Origin: an uncultured Lachnospiraceae bacterium
GTDB taxonomy: Bacteria > Bacillota > Clostridia > Lachnospirales > Lachnospiraceae
DNA length: 64,000 nt
Reading direction: 5' to 3'
Assembly: GCA_910588285.1 (NCBI GenBank)
Contig: CAJUQB010000004.1
Coordinates: forward strand, 1 to 64,000
The notes under the pieces are model-generated. The model was not told the DNA's origin and did no database searches. It worked only from the letters and a program-made list of their open reading frames with translations. The position numbers and the translations under genes are program-made. This document shows, piece after piece, positions 9,130 to 16,992 of the stretch (within the stretch, counting starts at the first letter, position 1; every line of letters begins with the position of its first letter).

Positions 9130-9630
9130 TCATCCGTTTCCCTGTTTGCAGAAAGAAGGTATGCCTCCCCATGGTTGTAAAAACCGGTATACATTTGCAG
9201 AGCCGCAGCCCCGGTCCAGTATCTGTGCCTGAAACTGCCTGCTAAGCTGATCCCAGGAAAACAGCAAAAGATTCCGTTCCCCCTCCCGGTGTCCAATCAC
9301 CACTGCCGGCTTCTCCCCAATCATGCCGCCGAAGATGGCGTGGGAAAATTCTGCCGGCTTTTCATATTCATATACTTTACGCATCCTGCCATTCTCCTGG
9401 CGGTAAATGGAGATGGCATCTCCGTGAAAAGGAGAGATTACGGCCATTTCCTCTGCCCCTTCACTTAAATCCATCGTATGGAGCACCTCATACTGTGAAC
9501 GAAGCAATTCCGCAATATGGTGCTGCTGAAAAAGGGATAGGACATCTTTTACCGGCATATGATAACGTAATCCATATTCCTCTGCTGCAGCCACGATCAT
9601 AAGATTCTCTTCTCTTTCCTGTCTACTCAT
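9130..9630 (-). pseudogene. Chimeric open frame: DUF3791-like N-terminus joined to a beta-propeller-like piece
   Basis: A 166-codon open frame with GGGAGG before the ATG at 9630. Residues 1-60 (LMIVAAAEEYGLRYHMPVKD, then LLRSQYEVLHTMDLSEG) resemble DUF3791 proteins. These small proteins are usually about 70-80 residues long and are often encoded next to DUF3990, a suspected toxin. Just after the DLSEGAE motif the sequence switches to MAVISPFHGDAISIY and then GEKPAVVIGHREGERNLLLF and ILDRGCGSANVYRF, reminiscent of one end of an FG-GAP/VCBS-type repeat protein. No DUF3990 partner is nearby. It probably arose by deletion joining two genes; whether the product is functional is unknown. Confidence 0.5.
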
Positions 9631-9781
9631 TTTTGCTACGCCTCCCTTTCGGCTCCAATCTCCTACAAAGCGTTGTAACGCACAGCTGCCAGAAAGCAAT
9701 TTTCAGGCACGCTCTGGTTTCATCTTATCACAGGCACTTCTTCCATGCAACAGGTTTCCGGAATCTGCCACCCCCTCTCTG

Positions 9782-10777
9782 TCACAGGGAAAACGTAAGC
9801 TCAATCCCAAACCCTTCCTCAAAGGGGAGCTCCCGGGCCAGTACGGCCTCCACACACATCCGTTTGGCATACTTCCCCACCAGATACAGCCCCATGCCGG
9901 TAGCCTTCTGGCGGTTGGGGCTGCTTCCGGTAAAGCCCTTGTCAAAGACAAAGGGGGCGTCCTGGGGCGGCACCCCAGGGCCATTGTTGTAGATCCCAAG
10001 GCGTACCTGATCCTGACCCTTCTCCATGGTAAGGAGGAGCCTGCCTGCGCTGCTGTCGGCATATTTTACCGCATTGCCAAGAAGCTGGGACAGCAGAAAG
10101 CGCACCACCCTGCGGTCCGAGATTACTGCCAGGGGCAGCAGCCGCGCCTCCGCTGTGATCCCTTTCTCCTCCAGGAAGGGACTGTATTCCTCCAGCATCT
10201 CCTCCACGCACTCTTTTAGAGAAAATTCCTCAAAGCTGTCATCCGCATGGTCTGCCAGGAGCCTTGCGTAATACAGGATCCGCTCCACCGCCTCCTCCAG
10301 CTGGTGCTGAATATAGCGCATCCGCCTGTAGACATAGGGGGACATCTCCTCCTTATGATTCTCCAGCACCAGTGTGGACAGGGACAGGGGCGTCTTTGCC
10401 TCATGGACCCAGGCCTCAATATACTCCCGGTACTGGGTCAGCTCCACCGTTTTCTCATTGGTTAGAGCTCTCTGCTCCAGCAGCTGATCCGCCAGGCTCT
10501 CAATGTCTGTCTGGCATCCCAGCTGCCCCAGCATTTCCCCCTTACCCCTGTCGTCCGGCAGCTCCAGAAAATGGGCCAGGGCCTCCCCCGCCTTTTTCTG
10601 CCGGCGGTACTCCATCCAAATCCCGGCCAGACAGGCCAGCAGGGTAAACAAAACCAAAAACAGGGCCATGTACTTGAGCGCCTCCCTGCGGATGATCCAG
10701 GTCGCAAACAAATACACCCCGTCCGTCAATATCAGCAGTCCAATCCAATGGCATGCGCCTTTTACAATTGCTTTCAT
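9782..10777 (-). CDS. Bce-type intramembrane-sensing histidine kinase
   Basis: A 331-residue kinase. Two N-terminal transmembrane helices (about 10-28 and 35-54) are separated by only a few residues, the hallmark of kinases that do not sense ligand directly but read the state of a partner ABC transporter. His125 in EAWVHEAKTPLSL is the phospho-acceptor. An ATPase domain follows with LLGNAVKYA, IYNNGPGVPPQD and GMGLYLVGKYA. The ATG overlaps the response-regulator stop (ATGA), so the two are translationally coupled. In the BceRS-BceAB family this kinase activates transporter expression when antimicrobial peptides are present. The specific peptide cannot be deduced. Confidence 0.92.
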   Translation of the reverse strand: MKAIVKGACHWIGLLILTDGVYLFATWIIRREALKYMALFLVLFTLLACLAGIWMEYRRQKKAGEALAHFLELPDDRGKGEMLGQLGCQTDIESLADQLLEQRALTNEKTVELTQYREYIEAWVHEAKTPLSLSTLVLENHKEEMSPYVYRRMRYIQHQLEEAVERILYYARLLADHADDSFEEFSLKECVEEMLEEYSPFLEEKGITAEARLLPLAVISDRRVVRFLLSQLLGNAVKYADSSAGRLLLTMEKGQDQVRLGIYNNGPGVPPQDAPFVFDKGFTGSSPNRQKATGMGLYLVGKYAKRMCVEAVLARELPFEEGFGIELTFSL

Positions 10778-11448
10778 AAGCTCTCTGCCTCCAACACATA
10801 GCCCTGCCCCCGGATATTGCGGACTGCATTCCCCAGGCCTATGCCTGCAAGGCTCTTCCTGAGCCGGCTCATATTTACCTGAAGGATATTTTCATCTACA
10901 AACTCCTGGGTTCCCCATACATCGGAAAACAGCTGCCCCTTGCTGACAACCGAAGGGTAACGATCCATCAGCGCCTTCAGGATCTTTCCCTCCGTCTCCG
11001 CCAGAACCAGATAATGCCCCTGCCAGGTCAGCTTATAGGTATCCGGGTCCAGAGACAGAGGCCCTGCCTGGACAAGGCCCTGCATCCTTTCATAGGTTGC
11101 AAGCAGACGCTCTGCCCTTGCAACCAGCCGGTCCGGATGGCAGGGCTTTGTGAGAAAATCGTCGGCGCCAAGCCCCAGAGCCGTCAGCTCATCGGAAAGA
11201 GTATCCCGGGCCGTCAGAATCAGGATCGGGAAGGAGGCCCGCTGCTTGAGGCATTTGCACAGCTCATATCCCGACTGTCCGGGCAGATTCACGTCCAGCA
11301 CCGCCAGATCCGGCTTTTCCTCCATCAGGTCCTGCTCCACATGTCCGAACTCTGAGACCCCCAGGGCCGTATAACCGGCCCTCTGAAAAGTCTGTATCAA
11401 TTCCTCCCGCAAATATATATCATCCTCCACAATAGCGATCCTTATCAC
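10774..11448 (-). CDS. Bce-type OmpR-family response regulator
   Basis: A 224-residue regulator with an N-terminal receiver (acidic pair Asp9-Asp10, phospho-Asp52 in LDVNLPGQSG, then ILTARD) and a C-terminal winged helix (VNMSRLRKSLAGIG, GQGYVLEAE). The start is GTG at 11448, overlapping the permease stop as GTGA. It is expected to bind the palindrome at 14344-14360 upstream of the transporter genes and activate them on phosphorylation by the downstream-encoded kinase. The length is normal for the family. Confidence 0.92.
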   Translation of the reverse strand: MIRIAIVEDDIYLREELIQTFQRAGYTALGVSEFGHVEQDLMEEKPDLAVLDVNLPGQSGYELCKCLKQRASFPILILTARDTLSDELTALGLGADDFLTKPCHPDRLVARAERLLATYERMQGLVQAGPLSLDPDTYKLTWQGHYLVLAETEGKILKALMDRYPSVVSKGQLFSDVWGTQEFVDENILQVNMSRLRKSLAGIGLGNAVRNIRGQGYVLEAESL

Positions 11449-13481
11449 AAAAACACTCCTCCCTGCCCTTTCAGCTGATGGATCTCACGGGCTGCCATCC
11501 GCTTGACCACACCGATATAAATAACCTCTATCAACAGGAAGCATACCAGCGCCACTGCCGCAAGAGCTGCAACGGCTGCCATGGAAGCCCCTGCCGGCAG
11601 CTTTGCAAAGGTCGTAAACATTGTAACAATGGCAGCTGCACTGCTGACCGCCGATACTGCCAGCACCAGCAGAAAATAAGTCTGTATCTGCTTTCTCACG
11701 GAACGGCACATGCCTCCGATATCTGCCCCCAGCATGGAAAGGGTCACATACCGGCCCTTTGTCTGGCGCTGCTGGATCAGAAATTTCAGCCCGATCACCG
11801 TGTTGGCAATCAACAGGAACAGCACGCCCAGATATACCGTCAGGTAGCTTGATGCCACAGTATAAAACAGGTTCCGCCCAATCCCGCCCAGAAAGCTGTC
11901 ATAGTGGATTCCTGTGGCGGACAGCCGGTTGTCAAGCTCCAGCACTGCCTGCATCAGCCCCAGCTCCTCAATCACTTCATCGGACAGGTGCAGGTTCCGG
12001 CAGTAGGGCTCCGGTTCCCGCGCAAGCTCTGCATACAGCTCATCCGGCACCACCAGCGCCAGATAGAGCGTAATCGCCCGGTCTGCCACAATATTATCAT
12101 AACACAGCTGTGGGTCAATTGCATAGTCATTTCCGTCAATGCCAATGGACGCCCCGTTCTGAACTGCCTGGGTTAAAATAGAATAAAACCATTCCGCGCT
12201 CCGGTCCACGGCAGTAAACAGCGCCACCTTATTTTCCCCCAGGTGAAGCTTCTCCTTCCCCATGGCCTCCAGCATACGGTTGTAGGAGCTCTCGGCAATC
12301 ACCCGCTCCAGATGCATGCTCTCCCGAATATTCTCCGAGCCTTCGATCCCCTCCAGCGTCTCCATAAGACTTGCGGTATCCAGAGCATGCGCCTCTCCCG
12401 GCCAGTAGTCCTCTTTGATCAGGGACAGATACAGCGGATAGGAAGCCTTGGTAAGACTTTTGATTTCCTCCTGTGCAAGGATTCGGTCAAGCTCCTCCTC
12501 CTCTCCGAACAGGGAAAAATCTGTAGACCGGCTGCTGACCGCCCGTCCCATCCCCAGGGAGATCCCATAGGAAATACAGGAGAGTGCCAGCACCAGCAGC
12601 AGTGCGGACACTGCCAGGGATTTGTGCTGGGACAGTACATTCTCCTGCACCTGCCTGGCTGTAAAGATATCAAGCCCAAGGGCCTGGGATGACCTGCGCT
12701 TAATCCGCTGCCCAAGAAAGCCCCCCAGCCCCCGGTACAGCCAAAAGGTGCCAAGGATCCCTGCCGTTATCAGTACCAGCATCACCAATGGATTTAAGGA
12801 CCGCATCCCAAACACGCCCAGTACATATGCCAGCAGCAGTAAAATCACACCCAGCAGAAAATACAGCCTGCTCTTTGCCCCGGATATGGGCGCCTGGCCG
12901 GAGGTATCTGTCCGAAGAAGCTCCGCAGGCTCCAGGGTTCCAAGCCTGATGCAGAGGAACATCATGGACAGCAGCTGAACAAGGACAAATCCCAGCACAG
13001 TCCCCAGCACTGCTTCCGGGGAAAAGGAAAAATGATGCCCGATAATCCCAAGGCCCACGGCCTTTGCCGTGGCCAGGCTGATACCCTCTGTCAGGAACAG
13101 GGCTGACGGAATGCCAAGGAGCAGGGAGATCAGGCTGCTCCACAGGGTTTCGGCAAACAGCATCAGAAACATGCGGCTGCGCTTCATCCCAAGCATCTGG
13201 TACATGCCCAGCTCCCGCCTGCGGCTGTCGATCTGATACCTGCATGCAAAATAGACAAGAAAAAACAGGAAAAACAGGGATACCAGATAAACAAGCTTCA
13301 AAAGGGCCAGAAGCTTTTTCACCGCATCGCTCTCAATGACAGCCAGAAAACGCATCACATCCTGCTCTCCCAGGGAAAGCAGCGTATAAAAGGCCACAAT
13401 GGCAATGATCAGGGAGCCGTAAAACAATCCGTTTCCTTTTCTGCTTTTGGCGCTATTGCGCCTTACCTGCTTAAAGAACAT
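11445..13481 (-). CDS. Bce-type ABC transporter permease (FtsX-like)
   Basis: A 678-residue membrane protein with ten predicted helices in the 1+3+6-like arrangement of BceB permeases, FtsX-like regions near both ends and a large extracellular domain (roughly residues 310-530) between helices VII and VIII. That domain is thought to bind peptide antibiotics. It begins MFFKQVRRNSAKSRKGNGLF, typical of these permeases. An alternative GTG at 13487 is in frame, but the ATG at 13481 is better spaced from GGGAGGAGG. It overlaps the end of the ATPase gene by 11 bp. With the ATPase it forms a resistance and flux-sensing complex. Confidence 0.92.
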   Translation of the reverse strand: MFFKQVRRNSAKSRKGNGLFYGSLIIAIVAFYTLLSLGEQDVMRFLAVIESDAVKKLLALLKLVYLVSLFFLFFLVYFACRYQIDSRRRELGMYQMLGMKRSRMFLMLFAETLWSSLISLLLGIPSALFLTEGISLATAKAVGLGIIGHHFSFSPEAVLGTVLGFVLVQLLSMMFLCIRLGTLEPAELLRTDTSGQAPISGAKSRLYFLLGVILLLLAYVLGVFGMRSLNPLVMLVLITAGILGTFWLYRGLGGFLGQRIKRRSSQALGLDIFTARQVQENVLSQHKSLAVSALLLVLALSCISYGISLGMGRAVSSRSTDFSLFGEEEELDRILAQEEIKSLTKASYPLYLSLIKEDYWPGEAHALDTASLMETLEGIEGSENIRESMHLERVIAESSYNRMLEAMGKEKLHLGENKVALFTAVDRSAEWFYSILTQAVQNGASIGIDGNDYAIDPQLCYDNIVADRAITLYLALVVPDELYAELAREPEPYCRNLHLSDEVIEELGLMQAVLELDNRLSATGIHYDSFLGGIGRNLFYTVASSYLTVYLGVLFLLIANTVIGLKFLIQQRQTKGRYVTLSMLGADIGGMCRSVRKQIQTYFLLVLAVSAVSSAAAIVTMFTTFAKLPAGASMAAVAALAAVALVCFLLIEVIYIGVVKRMAAREIHQLKGQGGVFL

Positions 13482-14286
13482 TTGCACTGCCTCCTCCCAG
13501 CTGGGCCATCACCGTAACGATCCGCCCATAAAAATCAGCTGTAGTCTCCGTTTCGCTCCGCCGAAGCTCATGGAAAATACCGCCGTCCTGGATAAACAGG
13601 ATGCGGGAGCAATAGCTTGCGGCATTGGCGTCATGGGTCACCAGTAAAATGGTCTTCCGGCGGCGTTTGTTAATGTCACCAAGCCGGTCCATGAGGATCT
13701 TGGAATTTCTGGAATCCAGGGCGCCGGTGGGCTCGTCGCACAGCAGGATATCCGGGTCGGAAATCAGGGCCCTTGCGGCCGCAATCCGCTGTTTCTGTCC
13801 TCCTGACATCTGGGACGGAAATTTATCCAGAACCGGAGCAATATCCAGAAGCTCAGCCAGGGCTCTGACCTCTTCCTGTGCCTTCCCGGCTGCCACACCG
13901 TGGAGGCACAGGGGAAGCAGGATATTTTCCCGGGCTGTCAGATTGTCCAGAAGCTCAAATTCCTGGAACAAGTAGCCGATCTTTCTTCCCCGGTAATCCG
14001 CCAGGCTCCCTCCACGGAACCCGGAGATATCCTGGCCTGTAAGGATGATCCTGCCGGAGGTAGGGCGCAGCATGGTGGCAATGCAGTTTAAGAGTGTGGT
14101 CTTTCCGGAACCGCTGGCGCCCATGATCCCTAAGAATTCCCCTTCCAGCACATCGAAGGTAATGCCCTTTAAGGCCTCTGTTTTGCTGGTTCCTTTTCCG
14201 TATGTTTTGGTGAGATTTTCGATTTGCAGAATTTTCTTTGATCCATGATCGGATCCGTTATCTGATTTATTATTTGAATGATTCAT
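13471..14286 (-). CDS. Bce-type ABC transporter ATP-binding protein
   Basis: A 271-residue ATPase of the BceA/MacB-like group. Walker A is GASGSGKTT (56-64), the signature SQMSGGQKQR lies around 158-167, and Walker B is DILLCDEPTGALD (about 179-191). It is first in a four-gene minus-strand operon: ATPase, permease, response regulator, kinase. The order, with the transporter first and the regulators last, is common in Clostridia. AAGGAGGAAGCTTCT precedes the ATG. The N-terminus carries about 15 extra polar residues (Asn/Ser/Asp-rich) not needed for the fold. Confidence 0.93.
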   Translation of the reverse strand: MNHSNNKSDNGSDHGSKKILQIENLTKTYGKGTSKTEALKGITFDVLEGEFLGIMGASGSGKTTLLNCIATMLRPTSGRIILTGQDISGFRGGSLADYRGRKIGYLFQEFELLDNLTARENILLPLCLHGVAAGKAQEEVRALAELLDIAPVLDKFPSQMSGGQKQRIAAARALISDPDILLCDEPTGALDSRNSKILMDRLGDINKRRRKTILLVTHDANAASYCSRILFIQDGGIFHELRRSETETTADFYGRIVTVMAQLGGGSANVL

Positions 14287-14314
14287 AGAAGCTTCCTCCT
14301 TCCTTTCTGGATAT

Positions 14315-14360
14315 AGTATAGCAACAGAAAGGAAGGATTACCACTTACAATTGTTGTAAG
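14315..14360 (-). promoter_or_regulatory. Bce operon promoter with response-regulator palindrome
   Basis: On the minus strand, CTTACAA-TTG-TTGTAAG (14344-14360, perfect 7-bp arms) lies upstream of a -10 box TATACT (14315-14320). No good -35 is found at the right spacing, as expected of an activator-dependent promoter. The palindrome resembles the TNACA-N4-TGTAA site described for BceR-like regulators, with a 5-base instead of 4-base centre. Confidence 0.7.
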
Positions 14361-14441
14361 GAAGCCTTGATCCTCCATTGACTTTTTTATAATCGTGTAT
14401 ATGATTCACATAAAGTATTTATAGAAAGAAGGAAAGGTATA

Positions 14442-14569
14442 ATGCCAACACTAAGTATGTTTATGGGATAATTATTCGTATGTATGATGAGAGGAACAGT
14501 CAACATAATATCCACGCAGATTTAACTGCTCTTATTTCATCTTCTGAAGTATGCCGCTATGTGCCGTAG
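14442..14569 (+). pseudogene. DUF4160 remnant with frameshift
   Basis: Starting at ATG 14442 after GAAGGAAAGG, the reading is MPTLSMFMG, then a stop at 14469. Restoring one G in the GGG at 14465-14467 continues it as IIIRMYDERNSQHNIHAD. That is the beginning of DUF4160 proteins (small toxin-antitoxin-associated proteins), after which homology stops. It is a broken 5' fragment, too short to be called as a normal gene, in an otherwise empty 370-bp gap. Confidence 0.6.
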
Positions 14570-14650
14570 GGCCCTTCTCAAGGTTTTTTGCCTTGTAAAA
14601 CAGCCTCTGCGGCGATAGTTTCATATGTGCTAACAGAATATCTCTTAGAT

Positions 14651-14719
14651 GGAAAAAGGAACCGGACACAGAGGCGGAAAATATGTCTTTTCCCAATAGA
14701 TACTCTGTGTCCGGTTCCT
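14651..14719 (-). terminator. Rho-independent terminator of the sigma/RsgI-like operon
   Basis: Perfect 16-bp arms GGAACCGGACACAGAG (14658-14673) and CTCTGTGTCCGGTTCC (14703-14718), extendable by one A-T pair, are followed on the minus strand by TTTTT. The loop is unusually long at 29 bases. It lies about 35 bp beyond the stop of the RsgI-like gene. Confidence 0.85.
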
Positions 14720-14753
14720 GATGGTTATAGTTTTACTGCAACTCATGTTATAT

Positions 14754-15545
14754 TTATTCATGATGGCAGCCGCGGCCATGGTGCCCCTTTGGCTCTTTCT
14801 GCTCATAGGATTCCTCAGGCATAGCGGGTCTCCCATGATGCCAGCCGTTTCCTTCCTCCGAATGTCCCCCTCCATGCTGGTGTTCCTCAATCATGCCGTG
14901 GATCTCCGACATGCTCATATCCTTGCAGCTATCGGGAGTCACTGTCTCGTCGTACACTGACAGCTGCAGATACGCGTAATATTTTCCCAGGGAAAGGCCG
15001 CTGTCATGAGCTGCAGATACCAGAGCCAGATCCGCGCTGACACCAGTGCTGACATATCCGGCATGACGCATGCAGTGCTCCGCCTGCATCAATATCCCCT
15101 GCTCCCGGTTCCCCTCTGACGCCACGGTAAACACCAGAGCATCCCTTCCTGCGAGATAGGGCTTCATGGCTGCGCTCTCCACAATCGTATCAATGGCCAC
15201 GTCATATCTCTTCCCTTTCAGGGAAAGCTCCTTTAGAATCTCCGCTCCCTCCGAATTGTAGGCCGTGGCGGAAACTACCCGATCCAGCCGGTTCAGCGCA
15301 AGCTCTATGGATGGATTGACATCAATGCTCACATAGGAAACCGGAGTCTGCACCCAGGAATATCCCCCGATTCCAAGAATCAGGAAAAGCGCCATACAGG
15401 CTGCTGCAAGGGTTCCTCTCACTGCCGGATGCCGAAATACACGCGTTCTTCTGCGGCGCTCTCCCTTTAGCAATTCCTTCGTAGAGGCCTTCAGGGCTTC
15501 CTTTGCCTGAACCTGTTCCAAAGCTTCCTGTACCTTATTCGTCAA
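14754..15545 (-). CDS. RsgI-like anti-sigma factor with His-rich tail
   Basis: A 263-residue single-pass membrane protein with a cytoplasmic basic segment (LKGERRRRTRVFRHP), one transmembrane helix (about 45-65) and an extracytoplasmic domain beginning SYVSIDVNPSIELALNRLDR. The DVNPSIE motif is characteristic of the RsgI middle domain, where the Asn-Pro bond is reported to undergo autoproteolysis in RsgI proteins. The last 45 residues are His/Gly/Glu-rich (HQHGGGHSEE, GHHGRGCHHE), a plausible metal-binding tail replacing the carbohydrate-binding domains of clostridial RsgI. GGGAGG inside the sigma gene is best spaced for TTG 15545; GTG 15554 and ATG 15551 lie inside or too near it. The gene overlaps the sigma gene, indicating coupled synthesis. 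Confidence 0.82.
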   Translation of the reverse strand: MTNKVQEALEQVQAKEALKASTKELLKGERRRRTRVFRHPAVRGTLAAACMALFLILGIGGYSWVQTPVSYVSIDVNPSIELALNRLDRVVSATAYNSEGAEILKELSLKGKRYDVAIDTIVESAAMKPYLAGRDALVFTVASEGNREQGILMQAEHCMRHAGYVSTGVSADLALVSAAHDSGLSLGKYYAYLQLSVYDETVTPDSCKDMSMSEIHGMIEEHQHGGGHSEEGNGWHHGRPAMPEESYEQKEPKGHHGRGCHHE

Positions 15546-16020
15546 TGCCATCACCTCCCAGCTTTTCCCGCAGCAATCCCCGCCCTCTGGACAGCAGGGA
15601 ATATATGGTATTCTCCTTTTTGTTCAGAATCTTTCCGATCTCAGCTGCCGAATATCCCTCATAATAATGAAGATAAATGACATCCTTGTATTTTCCCGGC
15701 AGGGACAGCACTGCCTCCAGGACCTCTCCCTGTTCCTCCGATACCTCCGTCTCCAGCTCCGCAATGGCATCCAACGGCACCATACGGCGGTGAAAAAAGC
15801 TTTTCAGCTGATCCTTGCAGGTGTTAATCGCCACCCGCAGCAACCAGGCCTTCTCGTGCTCCTCATTGTCGAAGCGCTGATCGCTCAGCATATATTTCAG
15901 GAAAACGTTCTGAAACACATCCTCAGTATCTGCCTGATTTTTCAGATAACAGAAACAAATACGCTGGACTGTGTCCGCGTATTTGTCTACTGCATGATTT
16001 ACTTCCCCTTCACTCCGCAT
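15535..16020 (-). CDS. ECF RNA polymerase sigma factor
   Basis: A 161-residue sigma-24-type factor with region 2 (RICFCYLKNQADTEDVFQNV, FLKYMLSD) and region 4 (YYEGYSAAEIGKILNKKENT). It is the minimal ECF length with no extension. It is the second gene of a minus-strand operon, preceded by the secreted His-rich protein and overlapping the RsgI-like membrane protein, its presumed anti-sigma. GGGAGGTACAGCGGGG precedes ATG 16020. The promoter upstream of the operon (16790-16819) looks like an ECF promoter, so the factor probably activates its own operon. Confidence 0.9.
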   Translation of the reverse strand: MRSEGEVNHAVDKYADTVQRICFCYLKNQADTEDVFQNVFLKYMLSDQRFDNEEHEKAWLLRVAINTCKDQLKSFFHRRMVPLDAIAELETEVSEEQGEVLEAVLSLPGKYKDVIYLHYYEGYSAAEIGKILNKKENTIYSLLSRGRGLLREKLGGDGIDE

Positions 16021-16089
16021 CCCCGCTGTACCTCCCGGGTATTCCTCCCCTTGTTCTGCCTGGCGTGATCACTGCCGCGGAAAGCGGCA

Positions 16090-16755
16090 TCAATGATGGC
16101 CTCTGCCGTGGTGTCCTCCGGAATGATGTCCGCTGCTATAATTATAGTTATTGCAATTGCCCGAAGACTGGGGCGGGCAGTAATAACCGGAAGAATACTG
16201 GGACCCATAGTCATAGCTTGTGGTATCCTGCTGTACATAATCATAGCTTGTGGTATTCTGCTGTACATAATCATAGCTTGTGGTGTTCTGATCCACATAA
16301 TCGTAGCCGGATGGCTGGGACTGCTCCACGGCCGGCTCCGGCGCAGAATAATCCTGCGATGTCGGTGCGTTATACTCAGCGGCCGGTGCCTGAGACTCAT
16401 TATTCTCTGCCACCGGCGCAACCGGTGTCTGGGGTGCACTGCTCCCGGCTGCCTGCTCATTGCCCTCCAGAGCCAGAGTCTGGGACCCGTTTGCCGCCTC
16501 CTGGGCCGCTGATGCGGCGGCAGCGTCGACAAGCCAATTGCAGTACTCCTGTCTGCACCATTCCTGATGGCCTGCCAAATTCCAGTGATACCCCACATGG
16601 TATTCCGAATGGCAGCCCAGATGATGCGTGCCTGTACCATTATAGTACGTGCAATCGGAATAATGTGCATTGCTGTGCAGCTCGCCCACCGTAACGCCAA
16701 CGGAAACGGCTACCAGAACGGCTGCTCCTACTGAAACTGCTTTTTTGATTTTCAT
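16090..16755 (-). CDS. Secreted His/Tyr-rich repeat protein, first gene of the ECF operon
   Basis: A 221-residue protein of no family I recognise. An N-terminal signal peptide (KIKKAVSVGAAVLVAVSVGV) is followed by a mature region with three Cys and several His (HHLGCHSEYHVGYHWN, HQEWCRQEYCNW), then a low-complexity Ala/Pro/Glu/Gln linker. Next come tandem 10-residue repeats of the type QNTTSYDYVQ, and the C-terminus ends SSGHHSGGHHGRGHH. This tail closely resembles that of the RsgI-like protein two genes downstream. Being first in the operon, it could be a ligand, metal scavenger or co-sensor for the sigma system. AGGAGGTAAGAGCA precedes the start. Confidence 0.75.
   Translation of the reverse strand: MKIKKAVSVGAAVLVAVSVGVTVGELHSNAHYSDCTYYNGTGTHHLGCHSEYHVGYHWNLAGHQEWCRQEYCNWLVDAAAASAAQEAANGSQTLALEGNEQAAGSSAPQTPVAPVAENNESQAPAAEYNAPTSQDYSAPEPAVEQSQPSGYDYVDQNTTSYDYVQQNTTSYDYVQQDTTSYDYGSQYSSGYYCPPQSSGNCNNYNYSSGHHSGGHHGRGHH
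16211..16300. repeat. Three 30-bp tandem repeats inside the secreted protein gene
   Basis: Units begin at 16211, 16241 and 16271. The first two differ by one base, and the third has diverged in its last ten bases. Each encodes one 10-residue Tyr/Thr/Gln repeat, so the array can change length without shifting frame. Confidence 0.9.
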
Positions 16756-16789
16756 TGCTCTTACCTCCTGAATGATCCTTATTTACCTA

Positions 16790-16819
16790 TAATACGACTG
16801 ATCCTTGGAAATCCTTGCA
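16790..16819 (-). promoter_or_regulatory. Candidate ECF-type autoregulated promoter
   Basis: On the minus strand TGCAAGG (16813-16819), 16 bases, CGTATTA (16790-16796). This resembles Gram-positive ECF promoters (TGAAAC-N16-CGTA class) better than a sigma-A promoter, and lies 35 bp before the His-rich protein gene. Confidence 0.5.
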
Positions 16820-16910
16820 CAAAAATGAAAAAATATTTTTTCTGCTTCTTCCTTAAGATCAGTATACCTCTATTTCGGATTCTAATCAACTCAAAATGCC
16901 TGAAAATCTC

Positions 16911-16964
16911 TTGCATCGTCCCCACAGCTATGGTAAACTATAAATGTATTTTGTTGGTATACCA
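16911..16964 (+). promoter_or_regulatory. gntR promoter and TTGGTATACCA operator
   Basis: TTGCAT (16911-16916), a 17-base spacer and TAAACT (16934-16939) form the promoter. The palindrome TGGTATACCA at 16955-16964 lies just downstream, placed to block transcription. FadR-type GntR repressors such as UxuR bind closely related TTGGTATACCAA sites. The same 11-bp TTGGTATACCA occurs in the molybdoenzyme operon promoter at 25568-25578. Confidence 0.65.
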
Positions 16965-16992
16965 TATTTGTACCAGCAGGAAGGAGACTTCT

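Noticed and set aside
16211-16300. CRISPR-like array
   Set aside because: The 30-bp units abut without spacers and encode in-frame decapeptide repeats.
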